52,846 bases of DNA, from contig CALCRD010000285.1 in the NCBI GenBank assembly GCA_937894355.1, forward strand, positions 1 to 52,846, written 5' to 3'. Below the pieces are notes generated by a model. The model saw nothing but the letters and a program-made list of their open reading frames with translations. It ran no database searches and was not told the origin of the DNA. How positions within the stretch are numbered: the first letter of the stretch is position 1; each line of letters opens with the position of its first letter. Below are positions 34,626-41,598 of this stretch, one piece after another. A program made the position numbers and the translations under genes. Source of the stretch: an uncultured Bacillus sp. GTDB taxonomy: Bacteria; Bacillota; Bacilli; Bacillales; Cytobacillaceae.

Positions 34626-34660
34626 TCGGGGCTGACCAATCCGCTTACGCTTTGCTAGTT
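34626..34660 (+). repeat. Degenerate 3' end of a modular repeat
   Basis: TCGGGGCTGACCAATCCGCT followed by TACGCTTTGCTAG resembles the GCTGACC...CGCTTNCGCTTTTC end of the modular repeats, here cut off and mutated between aroA and ccpA. Confidence 0.5.
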
Positions 34661-34861
34661 TTTTAACAAAAATGATATATTTTAATTAATTATTTGTTAA
34701 ATTTCCATCTTGACATTGCGGCAAGCGGTAGTGTGTCGTATTATTGAATACATAATTAGACAAGTTTAGTATCTCACAAACTAAAAAGTTGGTTTAGACT
34801 GCGGGTGTTGCAGTAAGCTATAAATAATAAGATAGTGGGTATAAATGAAGGAGTTGCTGTC

Positions 34862-35860
34862 ATGAATATTACGATTTATGATGTAGCCAGAGAGGCTAAT
34901 GTTTCAATGGCCACAGTTTCCCGGGTTGTAAATGGAAATCCAAATGTAAAGCCAGCTACAAGGAAGAAAGTATCAGAAGTAATTGATAGATTAGGTTACC
35001 GCCCGAACGCCGTGGCAAGAGGTTTGGCTAGTAAGAAAACGACGACTGTTGGTGTTATTATTCCTGATATTTCTCATACCTTTTTTGCTGATTTAACAAG
35101 AGGAATAGAAGATATTGCGACCATGTATAAATATAATATTATCTTAAGTAATTCTGATCAAAATAAAGACAAAGAGTTACATTTGCTTAACACAATGTTA
35201 GGTAAACAGGTTGATGGAATCGTGTTTATGAGTGGTAATATTACTCCAGAGCATGTTGAGGAATTTGAGAAATCAGACGTTCCGATTGTGTTGGCAGGCT
35301 CTATTGAGTCATCTGGAAAAATTCCGTCAGTCAATATTGATTATGAGCAAGCGGCTTTTGATGTTACTACGAAATTTATTGAGAAGGGCCATAAGAGTAT
35401 TGCCTTTGTTATTGGCCCTTTGTATGAACCAATTAATAGTGAAAAGAAATTAGTCGGCTACAAACGTGCATTACAGGAAGCTGGGATTGATTATCTTGAA
35501 GAGCTTGTGGTTGAAGGTGACGATTCCTATGATTCCGGAATTGAAGCTTTTGAAAAATTAGCCGAAGTAGCAAATAGACCTACTGCTATCTTTGTAGGTT
35601 CAGATGAAATGGCCTTAGGGGTTGTCCATGGAGCTGAGGATAGAGGTTTTCAAATTCCAGACGATTTTGAAGTGATTAGTTCAGATAATACCAGATTAAC
35701 CTTAATGGTTCGACCGCAATTAACGACTGTGGTTCAGCCTTTGTATGATATTGGTGCGGTTGCGATGAGATTACTGACTAAATTTATGAATAAGGAAAAA
35801 ATCAACAGTGAAATTATCGTCCTTCCACATAGGATTGAAGAGCGAGATTCCACAAAATAG
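34862..35860 (+). CDS. ccpA: Catabolite control protein A
   Basis: A 332-residue LacI/GalR-family regulator that, with HPr-Ser-P, binds cre sites to repress or activate carbon metabolism genes. The N-terminal HTH is ITIYDVAREANVSMATVSRVV, then the hinge RPNAVARGLASKKT with the minor-groove leucine/alanine region. The periplasmic-binding-like core has GVIIPDISHTFFADL and GSDEMALGVVHGAEDRG. ATG 34862 has GAAGGAG 8 nt upstream, so the GTG at 34835 is rejected. It likely governs neighbours such as acsA, though no clear cre was found near them. Confidence 0.97.
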   Translation: MNITIYDVAREANVSMATVSRVVNGNPNVKPATRKKVSEVIDRLGYRPNAVARGLASKKTTTVGVIIPDISHTFFADLTRGIEDIATMYKYNIILSNSDQNKDKELHLLNTMLGKQVDGIVFMSGNITPEHVEEFEKSDVPIVLAGSIESSGKIPSVNIDYEQAAFDVTTKFIEKGHKSIAFVIGPLYEPINSEKKLVGYKRALQEAGIDYLEELVVEGDDSYDSGIEAFEKLAEVANRPTAIFVGSDEMALGVVHGAEDRGFQIPDDFEVISSDNTRLTLMVRPQLTTVVQPLYDIGAVAMRLLTKFMNKEKINSEIIVLPHRIEERDSTK

Positions 35861-35868
35861 ATATGAAA

Positions 35869-35901
35869 TAACGAGGCCGTTTTGATCGCGGCCTCGTTTT
35901 G
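35869..35901 (+). terminator. Terminator after ccpA
   Basis: AACGAGGCCG pairs with CGGCCTCGTTTT; a strong GC stem with a T run. Confidence 0.92.
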
Positions 35902-36558
35902 TTTGTTTTTTAGGAACTTATTAAATTAGATATTGCGGATTAGCCCTTTTTCATCTTATGAGCGCAACTTTTTGGCAATTAAGTGGATATTTTACCTAAT
36001 ACCCGTATAGGCATGTACGCGAAATGGGGATTTATAGGGAAATTTCGGATTAATATATGGAAAAGTAATGGGGAAAGGCTTATTTTGGGTGGGGTAAATT
36101 GGCAGACTTGTTCTCAGCTAACAAAAATACCTATTTTAAGGGATTGACTGGGAGGAGGAAAAAGTAATATTGAGGAAATAATGTGAAAATTAGTGGGTAA
36201 GTTAGTAGTACCCATGTGGGTATGTGGGTGGAACCTACTGATTAGTTGATTTCTATGGTACGAAAAAATGAAAAAAGCTAGCAAATAGGGTATCCTATCG
36301 GGCTTATAGGACACTATTTATATTAAAAAGCTAGCAAAAGTGGTACCATAGAAGCCTTATAGCAACCATAAAATCCAAAAAAGCTAGCATAAGGGGTATG
36401 CTATAAGCTTGAATACAGAGAAGGACTCTGCGATAAAACAAATTGGTAAATTTTGTAAGAAAAAATCCCACACCTTCGTCGATAAATAAGGTTAGGTTTA
36501 TACGTAAATAAAAAATGGCACCTACAAAGTGAAATGCAGTGAAGCAATACGAAAATCG
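35902..36558. other. Long intergenic region ccpA–acuC
   Basis: About 660 bp without a convincing gene. In B. subtilis the motPS flagellar stator genes are located between ccpA and acuC; no trace of them is seen. Apart from the 53-bp-period array, only AT-rich and GGG-rich sequence is present. A minus-strand frame at 36114-36314 lacks a ribosome site. Confidence 0.7.
36251..36430. repeat. 53-bp-period repeat array with nested inverted repeats
   Basis: GCTAGC recurs at 36277, 36330 and 36383, exactly 53 bp apart, each preceded by an A run and followed by AAA/TAA-GGGTA-type sequence and CTTATAG. The repeats are imperfect. TTCTATGGTAC (36251-36261) and GTACCATAGAA (36343-36353) are a perfect inverted pair around unit 1. 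Unit 1 also contains TCCTAT / ATAGGA. Confidence 0.8.
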
Positions 36559-36594
36559 AAAAAAAATCCCAAGTAATAAATCAACACTTGGGAT
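36559..36594 (-). terminator. Terminator of the acu operon
   Basis: On the minus strand, AATCCCAAGTGTT and its complement AACTTGGGATT-type arm (36568-36594) end in eight T, 27 nt after the acuC stop. Confidence 0.88.
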
Positions 36595-36620
36595 TCTCGC
36601 TCGCCAATCGACGAGTTTTT

Positions 36621-37781
36621 TTATGTATTCTTGTCATTGCGAATTGAATACAATGCTTTATTGACTGTAAGAGCATTTTTTTCGGTTATTTCGGATTTTC
36701 TCGGAATAACGGGATATAAGTCCTTGGGATCATCCCACTCTTTTGGTAGTGTAACAGGTGATTGCGACTGCCACTTTTCTAGCCACTTCGTAGGTAAGTT
36801 GCCAGAAGAATTTGAGTTTTCAGTCATTTCCATCCATAATAATGACCAGGCTCGAGGGACGACACGCCAAATATCATAGCCCCCTCCGCCCACAGCTATC
36901 CATCTGCCGTCACAATATTGATGAGCAATCTTATGGGCAATTTTAGGGATTTCTCGATAAATTTTCATTGTGCTTGATAAATGGGTAAGAGGGTCATAAT
37001 AATGGGCATCAGCACCATTTTGGGTTAAGATTACGTCTGGTTTGAAAAATTCAGCAACCTCTTGGATTGCGGCAGTATAGGCATTAAGAAAAGACTCATC
37101 CTCGGTAAAGGCATCTAAAGGAATATTAAAGGTGTATCCGTAGCCGTCCCCTTGCCCACGTTCATTAATATTACCTGTACCTGGAAACAAATAGCGACCC
37201 GTCTCATGGATAGAGAGGGTACAAACATTGGGGTCATCGTAAAATGTCCATTGAACTCCATCCCCATGGTGGGCGTCAGTGTCTATATATAATACTCTAG
37301 CTTTATATTTTTCTTGAAGATATTTTATCGCAACCGAACAATCATTATAGATACAGAAACCTGAAGCTTTACCTCGGAATCCATGGTGAAGGCCTCCTCC
37401 AAGACTAAGGGCATGGTTAGCCTTGCCCTCCATAACATTATCAACCGCCGTTAAAGTACCTCCAACGAGGTATGCGCTTGCCTCATGCATATTAGGGAAT
37501 ATAGGGACGTCTTCTGTTCCAAGTCCATAGTTTTCCGCCACTTTTTCTGTTAATTGACCAAGCCCAGCTGATCTTACTGCCTGAACATAATTGTGATCGT
37601 GGATGAGGCAAAGTTCCTCATCAGATGCCATTCGCGGAGCAATAATTTGAGATTCCTTGATGGCACCTATACTTTTTAATAAATCAACAGTAATTTCTAA
37701 ACGTTTTTGATTAAAAGGATGATCATCATTAAATTTATAGTTTAATAGATTGTTTGAATAGACAAATATAGAATGGGCCAT
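36621..37781 (-). CDS. acuC: AcuC, protein lysine deacetylase
   Basis: A 386-residue class I HDAC-like enzyme. Zinc and charge-relay motifs are visible: SLGGGLHHGFRGKASGFCIYND, DTDAHHGDGVQ with the zinc Asp/His, and QNGADAHYYDPLTHL. It removes the acetyl group from acetyl-CoA synthetase AcsA, restoring activity. The start is ATG 37781 (MAHSIFVYS), whose A is shared with the acuB stop in TAATG; this implies translational coupling. The longer frame to 37808 inside acuB is not needed. Third gene of acuA-acuB-acuC. Confidence 0.95.
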   Translation of the reverse strand: MAHSIFVYSNNLLNYKFNDDHPFNQKRLEITVDLLKSIGAIKESQIIAPRMASDEELCLIHDHNYVQAVRSAGLGQLTEKVAENYGLGTEDVPIFPNMHEASAYLVGGTLTAVDNVMEGKANHALSLGGGLHHGFRGKASGFCIYNDCSVAIKYLQEKYKARVLYIDTDAHHGDGVQWTFYDDPNVCTLSIHETGRYLFPGTGNINERGQGDGYGYTFNIPLDAFTEDESFLNAYTAAIQEVAEFFKPDVILTQNGADAHYYDPLTHLSSTMKIYREIPKIAHKIAHQYCDGRWIAVGGGGYDIWRVVPRAWSLLWMEMTENSNSSGNLPTKWLEKWQSQSPVTLPKEWDDPKDLYPVIPRKSEITEKNALTVNKALYSIRNDKNT

Positions 37782-38425
37782 TAGGAAATACCTGGTACAT
37801 TTGGCCAAAGGACTGTATGACCAGCCTTTTCTAAATTGTCGATTACATTCATAGGGTTCATCGTTTGAATTCTAATGACCAAATTTTTATAATTATCATC
37901 CTTTTTATCTGGGTAAACGAGTACGCTTTGGATATTTGCTCTCCGTTGTTTGATAATGGCCGTAACATCAGCGAGAACTCCGGTAATATTACGAACTTTT
38001 AGGGTAATCAAGGATCCTGGTTGATGGGCTCCGGTCAGTTCAACTAAGGTTCTTAATAAATCTGTTTCAGTAATAATCCCAGCCAGTTTATTATCGCTGA
38101 CAATTGGTAAACAACCAATATGGTGATCATAGAAAACTGCAGAAATTTCTTCTACAAAATCTAGTGGATGACCGGTAATGACATCGGTTTTCATAATAGT
38201 ATGCAGTGGTTTATCTAATACATCACGATGCTCCTCTGCATAAAATATTGATGGAGTTGCATCACGAATGTCTCGGTCAGTAATCAATCCAATGACATTT
38301 TGTTCTTCATTAATAATCGGAATATGGCGGATTTTTTTCTGATCCATTAATTGAATGGCTTCTGAAATCGTGTTATGTTGATACAATGCCGCAACCTTTG
38401 TTTTCATAATTTCCTCAACTATCAT
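37781..38425 (-). CDS. acuB: AcuB, CBS–ACT domain protein
   Basis: A 214-residue regulator-like protein. Two CBS domains occupy about residues 1-135 (HNTISEAIQLMDQKKIRHIP, NVIGLITDRDIRD, and IGCLPIVSDNKLAGIITETDLL). A C-terminal ACT domain (LITLKVRNITGVLADVTAII) covers about 140-214. In B. subtilis it belongs to the acetoin/acetyl-CoA utilisation acuABC operon; its direct biochemical role is unsettled, and adenylate sensing by the CBS pair is an inference. AAGGGGG precedes the ATG. It overlaps acuC by one base and follows acuA by 93 bp. Confidence 0.94.
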   Translation of the reverse strand: MIVEEIMKTKVAALYQHNTISEAIQLMDQKKIRHIPIINEEQNVIGLITDRDIRDATPSIFYAEEHRDVLDKPLHTIMKTDVITGHPLDFVEEISAVFYDHHIGCLPIVSDNKLAGIITETDLLRTLVELTGAHQPGSLITLKVRNITGVLADVTAIIKQRRANIQSVLVYPDKKDDNYKNLVIRIQTMNPMNVIDNLEKAGHTVLWPNVPGIS

Positions 38426-38518
38426 ATATTAAAATCCCCCTTTACTTTCCAATTAATAAATTATAGTACCTTGTATTCCAAAAGTCGATTCTAGTCATAC
38501 ATGAAAGGCTAGCCTTGG

Positions 38519-39151
38519 TTAATACATAAATCGATTCATAAATCTTACATGGTCAAACTTTTCAATTGACTCAGGTGGAATCCTGCTACCAATTTTAACC
38601 ATTAGACAATTGGCCGGATGGCTACTAATCTCTGGATCATCAGTCGCATACCACTCCAGACCTACGCTATTCATCATTTTCTCCAATATTCTCCGGTACT
38701 CCCAAACATTTAGACCTGTTCGTTTTAAATCCCAATGCCAATAATATTCCGTTGTAATGATAATATAATCTTCCATGGCATCATCCATCATCGAAACCTG
38801 TAACATGTTCTTTCCTACTTTACATCCGCGAAATTGAGGACTGACTTCAATGGCACCTAGCTCAATTAAATCATCCATTTTTCCTTCTGACCACCGTTCA
38901 AGGGGATCAGGATAAAGGAAAGTAACATATCCAACGATCATGTTTTGAATGCGGGCGATGATGATTCTTCCTTCAGGTAAACGAGCAATTCCAACTAATG
39001 CTTTATGTTGTTGTGGTCCTGGACGAAACGCTGTCAAGTCATCGTGAAATTCGTACTCTGCCAGTTTTTCGGGTGAAACAGGTCCTTCAATAAAAAGGTT
39101 TCCCTTTGAAGTTATGATTTCTTTAGCATAATACGTTTTATTATGTTCCAT
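38519..39151 (-). CDS. acuA: AcuA, GNAT acetyltransferase of AcsA
   Basis: A 210-residue GNAT-family protein acetyltransferase that inactivates acetyl-CoA synthetase by acetylating its active-site lysine. Typical family stretches are GRIIIARIQNMIVGYVTFLYPDP and the acetyl-CoA loop SPQFRGCKVGKNML (Q/R-x-x-G-x-G-like, here R-G-C-K-V-G-K). TAGGGGTG lies 8 nt before the ATG. It is the first gene of acuA-acuB-acuC and is divergent from its target acsA, as in B. subtilis. Confidence 0.95.
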   Translation of the reverse strand: MEHNKTYYAKEIITSKGNLFIEGPVSPEKLAEYEFHDDLTAFRPGPQQHKALVGIARLPEGRIIIARIQNMIVGYVTFLYPDPLERWSEGKMDDLIELGAIEVSPQFRGCKVGKNMLQVSMMDDAMEDYIIITTEYYWHWDLKRTGLNVWEYRRILEKMMNSVGLEWYATDDPEISSHPANCLMVKIGSRIPPESIEKFDHVRFMNRFMY

Positions 39152-39514
39152 TCAATCACCCCTAAATAATACAATCATAGCTAATCCCTATTATACATAA
39201 AATAAAGATAGATAAAGGGCTTTTACTAAATTTTCTGTCAATTTATTTTGATTTGTAATTGACGGTATAAATTAAATTCCCAATAATCTACCATTATTAA
39301 CTTAGAAGGCCAATAAAAACGGAAAGGAGTAGAGTGGTTTTATACTAAGAAAATAATTATTAATATATATTGATAATTATACAAAGGATAGAATAAAATA
39401 TTGATATATTTAAATAACATCATTTTCTGTGACTATTTATCGGAATTTTTGGAATAAAAAACTAAAAACTCGTAATACAATTCTAGTAGGAGTATGAAAA
39501 GGGGGAAATCTTTG
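39152..39514. other. Divergent promoter region acuA–acsA
   Basis: A 363-bp, very AT-rich region that must hold promoters for both directions. I looked for a CcpA cre box (TGWNANCGNTNWCA), expected from B. subtilis, and found no good match. No hairpin or repeat was seen. Confidence 0.5.
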
Positions 39515-41236
39515 ATGAAAATGGAAGCGCTGTCAGCAGTACAAGGGAATTTTAATTTAGAAAATTACGAAGAAATGTATAAACAGTTTGATTGGAAAAC
39601 AACTGAAAAGGAATTTTCTTGGGCTGAAACTGGTCTAGTGAATATGGCCTACGAAGCGATTGACCGTCATGCAGCATCATCCAACAAAAACAAAGTCGCT
39701 CTATTCTACCGAAATGACTCTAGGAAAGAAAAATATACTTTTAAGGAAATGAAAGATTTATCAAATAAAGCGGGAAATACACTTAGGTCCTATGGGGATG
39801 TTAGGAAAGGAGATCGCGTTTTCATTTTTATGCCGCGTTCACCTGAGCTATATTTTGCAGTATTAGGTGCCATTAAACTGGGTGCAGTGGTTGGTCCTCT
39901 CTTTGAAGCTTTTATGGAGGGTGCCGTTCGTGATCGATTACGTGACAGTGAAGCAAAGGTTTTGGTAACAACTCCTGAACTATTAAAAAGGGTTCCTGTT
40001 ACTGAGCTTCCAGCATTAAAACATATTTTCATAGTAGGAGAAAATCTAACCGAAACAAAATCGGACATGTATATAGATTTTAATATGAAAATGAATGAAG
40101 CGAGTAAATATCTGGATATCGAGTGGGTTGACCGTAATGATGGCTTGATCTTACATTATACATCCGGTTCTACTGGACAACCAAAGGGTGTACTTCATGT
40201 TCATAATGCCATGCTGCAACAGTATCAAACAGCAAAGTGGGTATTAGATTTACAGGATGAGGATGTTTATTGGTGTACTGCGGATCCAGGTTGGGTTACC
40301 GGTACATCATATGGAATTTTTGGTCCTTGGCTAGTTGGGGCGACGAATGTCATTATTGGGGGAAGATTCAGTCCTCAAGGCTGGTACAGCATGATTGAGG
40401 AGTACGGAGTTACCGTTTGGTACAGTGCCCCTACGGCATTCAGAATGCTAATGAGTTCAGGCGATGAAGTGGTGAAGGAATTTGATTTGACTAGTCTTCG
40501 CCATATTCTAAGTGTTGGGGAGCCATTAAATCCAGAGGTTATCAGATGGGGGAAAAAGGTATTTAATTTGCGGATTCATGATAATTGGTGGATGACAGAA
40601 ACGGGAGCACAGTTAATTAGCAACTTCCCTTGTATGGATATTAAACCAGGTTCGATGGGTAAACCGATTCCCGGAGTTGTGGCAGCTATTGTTGATAACC
40701 AAGGGAATGAGCTTCCACCAAATCGAATGGGGAATTTGGCGATAAAAAAAGGCTGGCCAGCAATGATGAATAAGATTTGGAAGAATGATGAGAAATTCCA
40801 ATCTTATTTCCTTGGCGATTGGTATGTTTCAGGAGATTCTGCTTACATGGATGAAGATGGATATTTCTGGTTTCAAGGACGAGTGGATGATGTTATTATG
40901 ACCGCGGGTGAACGAGTAGGTCCATTCGAGATTGAGAGTAAGTTGGTTGAACACCCAGCGGTCGCAGAAGCTGGCGTAATTGGGAAACCTGATCCAATTC
41001 GTGGTGAGGTAATAAAAGCGTTTATCTCATTGCGTGAGGGCTATAGTCCAAGTGAGCAATTAATTGCCGAGATTCGTGAATTTGTTAAAACAGGTTTAGC
41101 TGCTCATGCATCACCTCGTGAAATTGAGTTTCGGGATAAACTTCCAAAAACTCGGAGTGGAAAAATAATGCGCCGCGTATTAAAAGCCTGGGAACTTAAC
41201 CTACCAACAGGAGACCTATCATCAATGGAAGAGTGA
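39515..41236 (+). CDS. acsA: Acetyl-CoA synthetase AcsA
   Basis: A 573-residue AMP-forming synthetase converting acetate, ATP and CoA to acetyl-CoA. The adenylation P-loop LHYTSGSTGQPKGVLHVH is near residue 212. WWMTETGAQ and the hinge core YWFQGRVDDVIMTAGERVGP follow. The C-terminal motif TRSGKIMRR holds K550, which aligns with the lysine acetylated by AcuA and deacetylated by AcuC in B. subtilis. ATG 39515 (MKMEALSAVQG) is chosen since it aligns with the B. subtilis start and has AAGGGGG upstream. The stop TGA begins the repeat block that follows. Confidence 0.97.
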   Translation: MKMEALSAVQGNFNLENYEEMYKQFDWKTTEKEFSWAETGLVNMAYEAIDRHAASSNKNKVALFYRNDSRKEKYTFKEMKDLSNKAGNTLRSYGDVRKGDRVFIFMPRSPELYFAVLGAIKLGAVVGPLFEAFMEGAVRDRLRDSEAKVLVTTPELLKRVPVTELPALKHIFIVGENLTETKSDMYIDFNMKMNEASKYLDIEWVDRNDGLILHYTSGSTGQPKGVLHVHNAMLQQYQTAKWVLDLQDEDVYWCTADPGWVTGTSYGIFGPWLVGATNVIIGGRFSPQGWYSMIEEYGVTVWYSAPTAFRMLMSSGDEVVKEFDLTSLRHILSVGEPLNPEVIRWGKKVFNLRIHDNWWMTETGAQLISNFPCMDIKPGSMGKPIPGVVAAIVDNQGNELPPNRMGNLAIKKGWPAMMNKIWKNDEKFQSYFLGDWYVSGDSAYMDEDGYFWFQGRVDDVIMTAGERVGPFEIESKLVEHPAVAEAGVIGKPDPIRGEVIKAFISLREGYSPSEQLIAEIREFVKTGLAAHASPREIEFRDKLPKTRSGKIMRRVLKAWELNLPTGDLSSMEE

Positions 41237-41356
41237 AAAGCGTAAGCGGCTCGCTCAGGGGCGACAAGCATAAGACGAGCCGGCCTAAAGGTCGTTCTTT
41301 GACCTTTTGGCCGGATTGGCTTATGACTCGAGCCCCTAGCCGCTGGAGCTAGACAG
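41234..41356 (-). repeat. Modular repeat, type-2 copy (inverted)
   Basis: Read on the minus strand it begins CTGTCTAGCTCCAGCGGCTA and ends GAGCCGCTTACGCTTTTCAC. The ends are the same as the type-1 repeats but the interior is different. The interior has a strong hairpin GGCCTAAAGGTC / GACCTTTTGGCC (41280-41314). It abuts the acsA stop codon and is followed head-to-tail by copy E. Confidence 0.85.
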
Positions 41357-41510
41357 TGAAAAGCGGAAGCGCACGGGTAGCGACGTATGAACTTATTAGC
41401 ACACTGACTGAGATAAAGGAAACACGAAGTGCGGTTTTCACTTCGATGTTGACTTATCGTAGGGAAGTGGGCGGAAGTTCACTAGTCGCTGTGCGCTGGA
41501 GCTAGACAGT
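41357..41510 (-). repeat. Modular repeat, type-1 copy E (inverted, diverged)
   Basis: The reverse complement of the type-1 interior (ACTTCCGCCC, CCCTACGATAAGTCAACATC, CACTTCGTGTTTCCTTTATC) is present with scattered differences. The 55-bp end is altered (GTGCTAATAAGTTCATACGT). A further partial end module follows at 41510-41532. It lies between the convergent acsA and PBP genes. Confidence 0.88.
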
Positions 41511-41537
41511 GAAAAGCGGAAGCGGCTTGCTAAATAG

Positions 41538-41577
41538 AAAAGCGACCTCTTTCATTTGAAAGAGGTCGCTTTTTTTT
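41538..41577. terminator. Bidirectional terminator between acsA and the PBP gene
   Basis: AAAAGCGACCTCTTT pairs perfectly with AAAGAGGTCGCTTTT, followed by more T. It lies between convergent genes after the repeat block. Confidence 0.92.
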
Positions 41578-41598
41578 AATCGTTAATACTGCTCTAAT

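Noticed and set aside
36114..36314. 66-codon minus-strand frame in the ccpA–acuC gap
   Set aside because: No Shine-Dalgarno sequence, no recognisable domain, and it overlaps the repeat array.
36271..36400. 53-bp repeats as a CRISPR array
   Set aside because: The intervening sequences resemble one another and the repeats are imperfect; no cas genes in the window.
39152..39514. Expected cre site between acuA and acsA
   Set aside because: Known CcpA control in B. subtilis made me look, but no sequence fits the consensus well enough to report.
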